DNA of 15,549 nucleotides from Candidatus Hydrogenedens sp. (GTDB taxonomy: Bacteria > Hydrogenedentota > Hydrogenedentia > Hydrogenedentales > Hydrogenedentaceae). The stretch lies in contig DAOSUS010000073.1 in NCBI GenBank assembly GCA_035378955.1, positions 1 to 15,549 on the forward strand, in the 5' to 3' direction. Positions within the stretch are counted from its first letter, which is position 1. Every line of letters starts with the position of its first letter. The notes beneath the pieces are model-generated. The model ran no database searches. It was not told where the DNA came from and saw nothing but the letters and a program-made list of their open reading frames with translations. A program made the translations under genes and the position numbers. Shown one piece after another: positions 1 to 6,982 of the stretch.

Positions 1-55
1 GTAGAGCTATCTTAACTGTTGGTATTTGAACGAAACAGGGCAGACAGGGAGATAA

Positions 56-211
56 AAAACCCCGCATGCCTCTGACTATAATCCACCGGATTGGAATATA
101 TCGTTAAGTGAATTATTGCGATTAATCCAATTCTTCAACAGCGGTGGTTATCATCCCTGTCCGGAAGACCCTGAAAGCGAAGATGGCTATTGCCCCGGCC
201 CAGGGTTATGA
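56..211 (+). pseudogene. Degraded 3' end of a surface/exported protein with a Leu-rich C-terminal domain
   Basis: One frame reads about 51 residues to a TGA at 209-211 and contains SDYNPPDWNISLSELLRL, then IQFFNSGGYH, then a Pro/Cys/acidic tail ending EDGYCPGPGL. I recognise this as a C-terminal domain often found, sometimes in tandem, in large exported proteins of Hydrogenedentota-like bacteria; its function is not known to me. The frame is closed by TAA at 53-55, just before a run of six A, and the other two frames are also closed upstream (TAA at 13-15, TGA at 27-29). In frame 1, bases 1-21 read VELS-stop-LL, which resembles the start of another copy of the SLSELL motif with a Glu codon turned into TAA. 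I infer a decayed tandem copy with several lesions, or assembly errors. There is no ATG in frame, so an independent small gene is unlikely. Confidence 0.6.
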
Positions 212-244
212 ATAAACAGGTTAATGTTATAGAGAATAAATAAG

Positions 245-281
245 ACATGGGCGGATTTATAAATCCGCCCATGTTGTTTTA
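245..281 (+). terminator. Perfect 30-bp palindrome with T-rich tail, probable terminator
   Basis: Bases 245-274 are a perfect palindrome: the arm ACATGGGCGGATTT is followed by AT and then by its exact reverse complement. It is followed by TTGTTTTA and preceded by an A-rich stretch, so it could end transcription in both directions. It lies 34 bases after the stop codon of the degraded gene. A hairpin would keep a stem of about 13 bp with a small AT loop. Confidence 0.7.
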
Positions 282-535
282 TCGAGTATCGTTTTGATAT
301 AAGAGAGACAACCGACAAAGTAGCAATCTTATCCCCATAACCGCGACAGATTAAAAATATCTTACAGATAAAAAGTATCTAAAGCCTCCTGGCTCCTGTG
401 AAAACCTATTTAAACAAGATTCACAAGGGATTTATATGTTATGGATGAAGGATTGAGGCAGGAATTTTCTATTTGGTTTTGTAGGTGATGGAAGAATTAA
501 TAACAGAGAACATAAAGGGGGTTAGGGTGGAAGGT
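282..535. other. Intergenic stretch with no recognised feature
   Basis: About 250 bases separate the palindromic terminator from the promoter of the peptidase gene. I see no open reading frame with a ribosome binding site, no tRNA-like cloverleaf and no extended repeat. The content is AT-rich with stops in all frames. Confidence 0.5.
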
Positions 536-563
536 TTGTTGTATCTACGCTTCTTTGTATAAT
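536..563 (+). promoter_or_regulatory. Sigma70-type promoter for the M20 peptidase gene
   Basis: A perfect TATAAT lies at 558-563, with TTGTTG at 536-541 as a weak -35 (3 of 6 matches) and a 16-base spacer. The predicted transcript would start near 570, about 40 bases before the ATG at 612. The -10 makes the case; the -35 is poor. Confidence 0.45.
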
Positions 564-611
564 ATAGCCTGTTGTTATTTCATTGTAAAAGATAGAAAAG
601 GGTATTTTTGT

Positions 612-2096
612 ATGAAACGGTATTTTGTTCGCACAGTTCAGGTTGCTTTCCTTTTTATACTGATATTGGTTTGTGTCGTTCTTGTTCGCACAGAACTGGC
701 ACGATGGAAAAAAGCAGCTCCTGTTCAAAAAAAGGAACCTATTTCTTTATCCGATAAGCAGGAATATGCCCAACATTTAGGGAAGGCACTTACATTCAAA
801 ACGATTTCCTATCAGGAAGAAAAGGATAATGAATGGGAAGAATACAAGAACTTTATTAAATATTTAGAAGAAACATTTCCGCAGGTACATTCAACCTTAA
901 AAAGAGACATTGTTAATGAACACAGTTTGTTGTTCACATGGGAAGGGAAAAATCCTTCACTTTCGCCGGCCTTGTTTTTAGCCCATTATGATGTTGTCCC
1001 CGTAGAAGAAGGCACAGAAAGTCAATGGAAATATCCTCCCTTTGGCGGTGTGGTCGCAGAGGGATATATTTGGGGACGCGGAGCGATTGATGTGAAATGC
1101 TCAGTTATTGCTTTATTGGAGAGTGTAAATTATTGGCTTCAGCAGGGTTATCAACCTGAAAGAACCTTGCTATTTGCTTTCGGGCATGATGAAGAAGTGG
1201 GAGGCAGGAAAGGAGCAAAAAAAATAGCCGAACTATTAAAAGAACGGGGCATATCACCGGAATTTAGTCTGGATGAAGGCATGGCCGTTAATGAAGGAAT
1301 TATTCCGGGAATAGACGGACCCGTGGCTCTTATCGGTATCGCGGAAAAAGGCTATTTATCCCTGGAACTATCTATATCCACACAGGGAGGACATTCCTCT
1401 ACCCCGTCGGATGAAACATCTATCGGACTTCTTGCCTCTGCCATATGTAAGATAGAACAAAACCCTATGCCTGCCAAATTGGCAGGACCTATCCGCTGGA
1501 TGTTAGAGGACCTTTCCCCTTACATGAGTTTCCCTATGCGAATGGTATGTGCCAATCTTTGGCTATTCGATAAGGTGTTAACACGCATTTTTGCAAGCAT
1601 TCCCAGTGCCAACGCTGCCTTGCGAACTACTTTCGCACCTACCTTATTTCATGCTGGCGAAAAAGAAAATGTTTTACCTACCCATGCTTATGCGGTCGTT
1701 AATATTCGCATGCTATCCGGCGACACGACAGAAAAGGTAACAGAATATATTCGCAAAGTTGTAAATGATAAAAGAATAGAGATAAAAGAATTCTCTCCCG
1801 AAAAAACAGACGAAGCCAGCCCAATATCCGACCGAAATGCTGAAGGATACAAAGCCATTACCAATACAATTCATGAAGTATGGGGAGATATTCCTGTTGC
1901 CAGTGCTTTAACATTAGGGGGAACCGATTCAGTGAATTATGTCGGCGTAGTAAAAAACCTTTATCGTTTCCAGCCATTAAAATTTACAAAAGAGGATTTA
2001 GAACTTATTCATGGCACCAACGAACGCCTACATATAGATAATTATGTCAAGGGAATAGAATTTTTTATCCGCCTCCTCAAAAATGTCGGAAAATAA
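612..2096 (+). CDS. Membrane-anchored M20 family metallopeptidase (PM20D1 / carboxypeptidase S type)
   Basis: This 494-residue zinc aminoacylase/carboxypeptidase probably hydrolyses amide or peptide bonds at an acyl or C-terminal amino acid, outside the cytoplasmic membrane. M20 landmarks are all present: AHYDVVPV (His125, Asp127), GRGAIDVK (bridging Asp160), GHDEEVGG (catalytic Glu194 and ligand Glu195), LDEG (Asp221), the lid-domain GGHSSTPS near 259-266 and a final HGTNERL (His467). One hydrophobic segment (about residues 10-25) after a few basic residues suggests an N-in signal anchor. The layout and the long lid domain resemble human PM20D1 and yeast CPS1 more than small M20 dipeptidases. 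I chose the ATG at 612, with AAAAGGG upstream, over an in-frame TTG at 555, because the TTG lies on the -10 region and adds no domain. Substrate is unknown; PM20D1-type N-acyl amino acid turnover is only one possibility. Confidence 0.88.
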   Translation: MKRYFVRTVQVAFLFILILVCVVLVRTELARWKKAAPVQKKEPISLSDKQEYAQHLGKALTFKTISYQEEKDNEWEEYKNFIKYLEETFPQVHSTLKRDIVNEHSLLFTWEGKNPSLSPALFLAHYDVVPVEEGTESQWKYPPFGGVVAEGYIWGRGAIDVKCSVIALLESVNYWLQQGYQPERTLLFAFGHDEEVGGRKGAKKIAELLKERGISPEFSLDEGMAVNEGIIPGIDGPVALIGIAEKGYLSLELSISTQGGHSSTPSDETSIGLLASAICKIEQNPMPAKLAGPIRWMLEDLSPYMSFPMRMVCANLWLFDKVLTRIFASIPSANAALRTTFAPTLFHAGEKENVLPTHAYAVVNIRMLSGDTTEKVTEYIRKVVNDKRIEIKEFSPEKTDEASPISDRNAEGYKAITNTIHEVWGDIPVASALTLGGTDSVNYVGVVKNLYRFQPLKFTKEDLELIHGTNERLHIDNYVKGIEFFIRLLKNVGK

Positions 2097-2134
2097 ATTT
2101 TTCGCTCCGTTTTATTCCCTTGTTCTTTTTTTAT

Positions 2135-2163
2135 TTGCATGTTATGCCACTATTCAGTAAAAT
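2135..2163 (+). promoter_or_regulatory. Sigma70-type promoter for the GH172/DUF2961 gene
   Basis: TTGCAT at 2135-2140 and TAAAAT at 2158-2163 (5 of 6 matches to TATAAT) are separated by exactly 17 bases and lie 44 bases before the ATG at 2207. It sits after the stop of the peptidase gene, which suggests that the glycosidase gene can be transcribed on its own. Confidence 0.4.
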
Positions 2164-2206
2164 GTTAGATGAAAGAGAAATAACCCATAATAGAAGGAGA
2201 AACGCT

Positions 2207-3697
2207 ATGAAGTATTTCTTACACAGACAAAATCTGATGTTGTTCGCTATCGCATTGTTTTGTGCTACCGTGCTGTCTGTATCTGTTTCTGCAAAAAATC
2301 TGGCAGAAAGTCTTGCTGATGTTAAAAATTACACAGCACATCGTATATCCAGTTATGACCGCACAGGAGGTAATGCAGATGGAATGCAGGAACAACCTAT
2401 TGCCATAGGTGAAACAAGGACATTAGCAAAAATTGAAGGGGCAGGTGCTATTACTCATATCTGGGTAACTATTGCAAGTAAGGATAAATATCACTTAAAA
2501 AATTTGGTATTGCGTATGTATTGGGATGGTGAGGCAAATCCTTCTGTGGAATCTCCCATAGGAGATTTCTTTGGGCTGGGACATGGCGAATACTATACAT
2601 TTAGCAGTTACCCTATACAAATAGGGACATCCAACGCCCTTAATTGTTTCTGGTATATGCCTTTTGAAAAAGGGGCAGTTGTTACCATTACCAATGAGGG
2701 AACGGATGTTTGTCGTGCTTTTTATTACTATATTGATTACAGAAAATTAGAAACCCTTGATACACCCCTTCGTTTCCATGCACATTATAGACAGGAATAT
2801 CCTTGCACGGCAGGCAAAAATTATACTTTCCTTGAAGCAAAGGGAATGGGACATTATGTGGGCGTGAGTTTGTCCATTCATAATCGTGCAGATGGTTGGT
2901 GGGGAGAAGGTGATGATATGTTCTTTGTTGATGGTGAAAAAGAACCTTCCTTGCATGGGACAGGTTCCGAGGATTATTTCTGTGGTGCATGGTGTTATGG
3001 CCCTGCATTTAGTTATCTTTTCTTTGGTTGCCCTCTTCGTGGAGAACATAAAAGAGGTGAGAAGTGGAATGTTTATCGTTTCCATTTACTCGACCCAGTG
3101 CCTTTCAAAAAATCCATTGTCGTCAATATAGAGCACGGTCATGCGAACGACCGCTCGGATGATTTCAGTTCTGTTGCCTACTGGTATCAAACGGAACCAC
3201 ATGTCCCCTTTGAACCATTACCCCCTGCTGAAAAACGAATCCCGGAGCAAGTAGAACCCAATCCAGTGCACATAGAACCCGGTGCTATGGAATTAGAAGA
3301 TGGTTTAATTCCCTTCCAGACTGCTGATGGTTCTGTTGTTGAACAGGATTTGGGTAGTTTTGGAAATGAATGGAGCAATGGCAAACAATTATGGTTTACA
3401 CCGGAAGGTCCCAGAAATTACTCTGCCACTGTAGATGTTCCTTCGGATATGGCAGGAGAGAAAAAAGTAACGCTCTGGTATACCAAAGCCCCAGATTATG
3501 GACAGGTGCAATTGTGGGTTAACCAGCAAAAGGTAGCAGAGTGGGACGGTTATAATGAGGAAAAAGTTGTACGAGCCTCGATTCAATTCACCGTAAAATT
3601 AGTAGAAGGTGCAAATACCCTTGAATTGAGAATCGTAGGCAAGAACGAAAAATCTACCAATTATATGGCAGGTTTAGATTGCATTAAAGTTGAATAG
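2207..3697 (+). CDS. Secreted DUF2961 (GH172-type) glycoside hydrolase with C-terminal carbohydrate-binding-like domain
   Basis: The 496-residue protein begins with a Sec signal peptide (basic start, hydrophobic residues 9-27, cleavage probably after SVSA). Residues about 40-330 form the DUF2961 domain: an early SSYDRTGGNADG, GAITHIWVT, SPIGDFFGLGHG, then WWGEGDD (231-237) and HGTGSEDYFCG (250-260). DUF2961 is classified as GH172, whose characterised members act on alpha-D-fructofuranosides/difructose anhydride and on D-arabinofuranosides of mycobacterial arabinan. The two glutamates, E234 and E255, are 21 residues apart, as I recall for the catalytic pair of the Bifidobacterium enzyme. Residues about 355-496 look like a beta-sandwich (GPRNYSATVDVP ... 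EGANTLELRIVGKN), a common accessory domain. The ATG at 2207 has AAGGAG seven bases upstream and starts the signal peptide; an upstream in-frame start at 2120 would bury it. The exact substrate cannot be read from sequence. Confidence 0.85.
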   Translation: MKYFLHRQNLMLFAIALFCATVLSVSVSAKNLAESLADVKNYTAHRISSYDRTGGNADGMQEQPIAIGETRTLAKIEGAGAITHIWVTIASKDKYHLKNLVLRMYWDGEANPSVESPIGDFFGLGHGEYYTFSSYPIQIGTSNALNCFWYMPFEKGAVVTITNEGTDVCRAFYYYIDYRKLETLDTPLRFHAHYRQEYPCTAGKNYTFLEAKGMGHYVGVSLSIHNRADGWWGEGDDMFFVDGEKEPSLHGTGSEDYFCGAWCYGPAFSYLFFGCPLRGEHKRGEKWNVYRFHLLDPVPFKKSIVVNIEHGHANDRSDDFSSVAYWYQTEPHVPFEPLPPAEKRIPEQVEPNPVHIEPGAMELEDGLIPFQTADGSVVEQDLGSFGNEWSNGKQLWFTPEGPRNYSATVDVPSDMAGEKKVTLWYTKAPDYGQVQLWVNQQKVAEWDGYNEEKVVRASIQFTVKLVEGANTLELRIVGKNEKSTNYMAGLDCIKVE

Positions 3698-3709
3698 TTT
3701 TAAATTTTT

Positions 3710-3755
3710 AGAAAGGTATCTTTTGTTGTTTCCAGAAGATACCTTTCTCCTTTTG
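3710..3755 (+). terminator. Rho-independent terminator after the GH172 gene
   Basis: AGAAAGGTATCTT at 3710-3722 pairs perfectly with AAGATACCTTTCT at 3736-3748 across a 13-base loop. The T-run after it is short (CCTTTTG). It starts 13 bases after the stop codon and lies before the chosen start of the next gene, which argues against a longer N-terminus for the Nudix protein. Confidence 0.7.
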
Positions 3756-3788
3756 CAAGAAACGATAGGCTCTCATAAGGTTATTTAT

Positions 3789-4271
3789 ATGGGCAAAAAA
3801 AGGATAATAGTTGCTGGGGGTGTGGTTGTTGATACGCAAAACAGGGTGCTTTTGTTAGAACGAGATGTCGTGAGAAATAATAAATATACCCATGAGGTGC
3901 GTCTACCCAAAGGGCATGTAGATACGGGGGAATCGCATGAAAAATGTGCCCGTCGAGAGGTAGGAGAGGAAAGTGGATATTGGGAGACCGAAATTATTGC
4001 AGATTTAGGATATGACTTGAGTGAGTTTGAATATAAAGGAAAAAATATAATACGAACCGAGCATTATTTCCTTATGAGAGCAGACCCTGACAAGAAAGGA
4101 AATCCTACTCCTGTGGGGGAAGAGGAAACCCTTTTTCGTCCTATATGGGTACCCATAGATACTGCAGAAACGATGATGACTTATCCATCGGAAAGGCATT
4201 TTATCCGTCGTGCTAAAGAATGGTTGAAAGGACAATCTGACAAGTCCGACTTGGCCAGCCCGTTAAATTAA
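3789..4271 (+). CDS. Nudix hydrolase
   Basis: This 160-residue protein carries a complete Nudix box at residues 42-64: GHVDTG, E48, CARREVGEESGY, matching G-x5-E-x7-R-E-U-x-E-E-x-G-U. These glutamates bind the metal that hydrolyses a nucleoside diphosphate linked to another moiety. The N-terminal strand KKRIIVAGGVVVD and the phrase EVRLPKGHVDTGES resemble Nudix enzymes acting on dinucleoside polyphosphates or diphosphoinositol polyphosphates, but the substrate is not determinable here. The ATG at 3789 follows TAAGG by about nine bases and fits the family N-terminus; an in-frame start at 3690 would run through the terminator hairpin of the preceding gene. The last nine bases overlap the 3' end of the convergent DUF362 gene, so the two mRNAs are antisense at their ends. 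Confidence 0.88.
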   Translation: MGKKRIIVAGGVVVDTQNRVLLLERDVVRNNKYTHEVRLPKGHVDTGESHEKCARREVGEESGYWETEIIADLGYDLSEFEYKGKNIIRTEHYFLMRADPDKKGNPTPVGEEETLFRPIWVPIDTAETMMTYPSERHFIRRAKEWLKGQSDKSDLASPLN

Positions 4272-5153
4272 AATACCATCTTCCCAGCCTAATTTAACCA
4301 GTTCTATACGGTTTTCATCTGCATTTCCCAAATGATATTTATCCTGGGCTACCTGTATATGGTGAGGAGAAACATCAAAAGGTTGTTCATTGCCAAAATA
4401 TTGCAATCGTTTCGCTTTTAATATTCGTAACCCTGTGGCATCACAAGCAACCGGGTCCGTACCGATAACTAACCCCTGATAATTCCATGTATACTCTTTA
4501 TTATAATGATGAGGTCCTTTCCCGTGGAACAAAGGGGTAATCATAACGAGAATATTAAGTCGTGTTTTCCCTTTGACAATAGGCAAGTCCCATAATCCCG
4601 CTAAATTTGCACAGGAATCCGCATGCCAGGTCGGAGGCTTCTCAGAAAACATAATATAATTTTTCAACAAACTACCGACACCCGCCCAATGATGTGTTCG
4701 CATGGGACGGACATTAATCAATGCGGTGCTATTCTGGAAAATAGGATTTCGTAATACTCCACGGTCATCAACAGAGACTTTGTCCGAAGGCACTCCTACA
4801 CTTAATACTTTTGTTTTTAAGACATCTTCCAATTCTACAGGTGTACGAGGAGGACCCGCAACATTACTTTTAATACCTACCACATCATCAGGCTTAATTA
4901 TTTTCTTCCATGCTTCTTCAGGGGTAGCGGTTTGAAATAGGTTTTTTACTCCTTCATCCACCATTTTTTCCTGCACAGTTTTGTTGAGGTTTCCCTCTGC
5001 ATCCAGCAAATCCTTATCGCGGACAAGAACAACACGGGATTTCTCTCCTGCTTGCGGAGATTGTGACTCAGAACGATTGTGAGGCATAGCAAACAAAAAT
5101 GCAGTGCCTAAGGCTCCTGTCTGTAAAAATTTTCTGCGACTTGTTTTAATCAT
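4263..5153 (-). CDS. Tat-exported DUF362 domain protein
   Basis: The 296-residue protein opens with a twin-arginine signal: SRRKFLQ at residues 5-11, then a hydrophobic stretch (ALGTAFLFAMP). The mature part matches DUF362: KPDDVVGIKSN near 90, NVRPMRTHHWAGVGSLLKNYI near 150 and GTDPVACDATGLRIL near 230. DUF362 proteins are sometimes fused to [4Fe-4S] ferredoxin domains; only two cysteines are visible here, so no cluster-binding set of four exists and a redox role is not supported by sequence. Function is unknown. GGAG eight bases before the ATG supports the start. It follows the DUF6599 gene by 11 bases on the same strand, so the two are probably one transcript, both products lying outside the cytoplasmic membrane. 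Confidence 0.82.
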   Translation of the reverse strand: MIKTSRRKFLQTGALGTAFLFAMPHNRSESQSPQAGEKSRVVLVRDKDLLDAEGNLNKTVQEKMVDEGVKNLFQTATPEEAWKKIIKPDDVVGIKSNVAGPPRTPVELEDVLKTKVLSVGVPSDKVSVDDRGVLRNPIFQNSTALINVRPMRTHHWAGVGSLLKNYIMFSEKPPTWHADSCANLAGLWDLPIVKGKTRLNILVMITPLFHGKGPHHYNKEYTWNYQGLVIGTDPVACDATGLRILKAKRLQYFGNEQPFDVSPHHIQVAQDKYHLGNADENRIELVKLGWEDGILI

Positions 5154-5164
5154 AATTCAGGCTC

Positions 5165-6106
5165 CTATCGTTTTATCCTTTGCACTATTTCTTTAATATA
5201 CCAATCTGCTGTTTCTTTCTTTTTCCAATCTATAATAAGTATAAGATATTTTTCATGGGAATGTATAAGTATGGAATGAAATCCAAATTTTTTTCTTCTT
5301 TCTTCATCATTCATCTCTTTTGCGGATTTGTCAATAAGATTTTTAAAGTTTTGATTGACAAGCAAAGCCTTTTTCTTATCCTTATAACGAATAAGGATTA
5401 TCTGGAATTGTTCATCCTGTTTTGGCAGAAAATAGCGTATCAAAATTCCCTCTGTATCCTTGTTCAACTGCAATATATTTTCATCTGTAATGAAAAAATG
5501 CACTTTTAAAAGGTCATAATCATTAAAATAATGCACATGACTTTTAACCTGTCCTTTTTCGGGAAGTAGTCGTACCATTTCCGGTGGCTTCCCTTTATTA
5601 GGTATTTGGCGGTCAATTATCTTCCCCAACTCTATTACTGTCTGATTTAACTCTGGAGAATCTCCCATTCCTACGATGGAAATAAAATAACGGTCTTTCC
5701 AGAAAGCAAGCGAATTATTCATTCCTTCGGACTCTACACCCAAACCAATATCCTTTTGGTCGCGTATATCATGATGATAAGCACCATACGCCGAAGCCGA
5801 ATTGCCCATATCAAAAATATCCATAAAAATCTCTACCTGCTGGGGGTTCAACCAGCGATACGCATATACCTCTTTTACCCCTAACGAACGATAAACCTCC
5901 GCATTACCATCAATATAATCGTATAGCGTTTCCGCATCATAGCGGTCTGGAAGTGTCTTTTCTAACTTCCATTGATTTACATTCTCAGGAAAAGAAAACC
6001 TTATTTTTTCTTCAGGACTTTTATTTGTTGAATTCATTGTTGCACATGAAAGAAGGAAACATAAAGATAAACAGACGAAATGCCCTTTCATCTTTATTAT
6101 ATACAT
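5165..6106 (-). CDS. DUF6599-like lipoprotein
   Basis: This 313-residue protein begins with a lipoprotein signal ending in the lipobox LLSC, the Cys becoming the lipidated N-terminus. The mature region carries phrases I recognise from DUF6599: RYDAETLYDYIDGNAEVYRSLG, MDIFDMGNSASAYGAYHHD, and FWKDRYFISIVGMGDSPE. No catalytic motif is evident and no activity is known to me. Three in-frame ATGs exist (6112, 6106, 6091). AGGAG at 6116-6120 lies three bases from the first and nine from the second, so I chose 6106. It is the first gene of a two-gene unit with the Tat-exported DUF362 protein; a shared extracytoplasmic role is inferred from this pairing only. Family assignment is from memory of the conserved phrases. 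Confidence 0.75.
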   Translation of the reverse strand: MYIIKMKGHFVCLSLCFLLSCATMNSTNKSPEEKIRFSFPENVNQWKLEKTLPDRYDAETLYDYIDGNAEVYRSLGVKEVYAYRWLNPQQVEIFMDIFDMGNSASAYGAYHHDIRDQKDIGLGVESEGMNNSLAFWKDRYFISIVGMGDSPELNQTVIELGKIIDRQIPNKGKPPEMVRLLPEKGQVKSHVHYFNDYDLLKVHFFITDENILQLNKDTEGILIRYFLPKQDEQFQIILIRYKDKKKALLVNQNFKNLIDKSAKEMNDEERRKKFGFHSILIHSHEKYLILIIDWKKKETADWYIKEIVQRIKR

Positions 6107-6139
6107 TAACATGAACTCCTTAAAAATCTATCTGATGAC

Positions 6140-6145
6140 ATTATA
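6140..6145 (-). promoter_or_regulatory. -10 element for the DUF6599-DUF362 unit
   Basis: ATTATA on the plus strand is TATAAT on the minus strand, 34 bases upstream of the chosen ATG at 6106. I see no convincing -35; the upstream minus-strand sequence is A/T-rich. Confidence 0.4.
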
Positions 6146-6269
6146 CACCACTTTTTTACTTTTATAATAAAAGGTTCTAAAAATTCTCCTATCTATATGA
6201 AAATGATAGGGCATAAGAAAAGAGGTACATTTTATTTTAAAATTTATTTGATTTTTATAGGTAATTTGG

Positions 6270-6285
6270 TGTTATTGTAATAACA
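6270..6285. promoter_or_regulatory. Operator-like 16-bp palindrome upstream of the methyltransferase gene
   Basis: TGTTATT-GT-AATAACA forms perfect 7-base arms around a 2-base centre, about 33 bases before the methyltransferase ATG, where a promoter -10 would be expected. It has no T-run, so it is more like a regulator binding site than a terminator. No regulator gene is next to it, and AT-rich DNA makes such palindromes fairly common. Confidence 0.3.
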
Positions 6286-6318
6286 ATTTGATTTCTGGGA
6301 AAGGGAAAGGATGTTTGT

Positions 6319-6972
6319 ATGTTAGAAAGGCAACCAGAACCTGAGTTTATGGATGACCCATTGGAGGCAGAGGCGTATTCTGTAACGGATTTCTCAGATG
6401 TGAACCAAAAATTTGTTGATACTTTTTGTGCTGCACTTCCGTTATCAGGAAATTTATTAATTTTAGATTTAGGCTGTGGTCCTGGCGATATTACTTATCG
6501 CATGCATCTTTGCTGCGAGCAACATAAAATTATAGGAATTGATGGCTCTCCGTCCATGCTTCGATTTGCTCAAAAACAGAGTGGTTCTCGTAGTTTGACA
6601 TGGGTTTTAGCAGATGCGAAATGCCTTCCTTTTGTCAACGAGTCTGTAGATGTTATTTTGAGTAATAGTCTGCTTCATCATATTTGGGACCCAAAACCGT
6701 TATGGATGGAAATCAAAAGAGTAATTAAATCCGGTGGATTTCTTTTCCTGCGGGATTTGTTTCGACCCGAGTCAGAAAGAGAAGCAAGGAAAATAGTAGA
6801 ATTATACGCAGGAGATGCTTCCGATTTGCTGAAACAAGAGTATTATCGTTCATTATTATCTGCATTTACCCCGGAGGAAATTCAGGAACAATTAGCGGAG
6901 TGTGGTTTAGAATATTTGTCTGTAAAATGTGTTACGGACCGTCATGTAGATATATTCGGAACTATTGTATAA
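6319..6972 (+). CDS. Class I SAM-dependent methyltransferase
   Basis: The 217-residue cytoplasmic protein has the Methyltransf_11 layout. Motif I is LILDLGCGPGD (residues 47-57), the acidic end of the second strand is GIDGS (Asp75), motif III is VLADAKCLPF (97-105) and motif IV is DVILSNSLLHHIWDP (111-125), followed by RVIKSGGFLFLRDLFRP. These bind S-adenosylmethionine; the methyl acceptor is not shown by sequence. AAAGG sits eight bases before the ATG at 6319. The aat gene starts 10 bases after its stop, so the two are probably co-transcribed. That could hint at a protein or tRNA substrate, but the link is weak. The family is certain; the role is unknown. Confidence 0.88.
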   Translation: MLERQPEPEFMDDPLEAEAYSVTDFSDVNQKFVDTFCAALPLSGNLLILDLGCGPGDITYRMHLCCEQHKIIGIDGSPSMLRFAQKQSGSRSLTWVLADAKCLPFVNESVDVILSNSLLHHIWDPKPLWMEIKRVIKSGGFLFLRDLFRPESEREARKIVELYAGDASDLLKQEYYRSLLSAFTPEEIQEQLAECGLEYLSVKCVTDRHVDIFGTIV

Positions 6973-6982
6973 AGCAGTATAT

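Noticed and set aside
2120..2206. Upstream start for the GH172 gene
   Set aside because: It would place 29 residues before the signal peptide and overlap the promoter; the ATG at 2207 has a good AAGGAG.
2688..3131. Several antisense or out-of-frame open frames inside the GH172 gene
   Set aside because: They lie wholly within a strongly supported gene, have no ribosome binding sites and encode unpatterned peptides.
3690..3788. N-terminal extension of the Nudix gene
   Set aside because: It runs through a clear terminator hairpin, overlaps the preceding stop and adds sequence unlike the family. The ATG at 3789 fits better.
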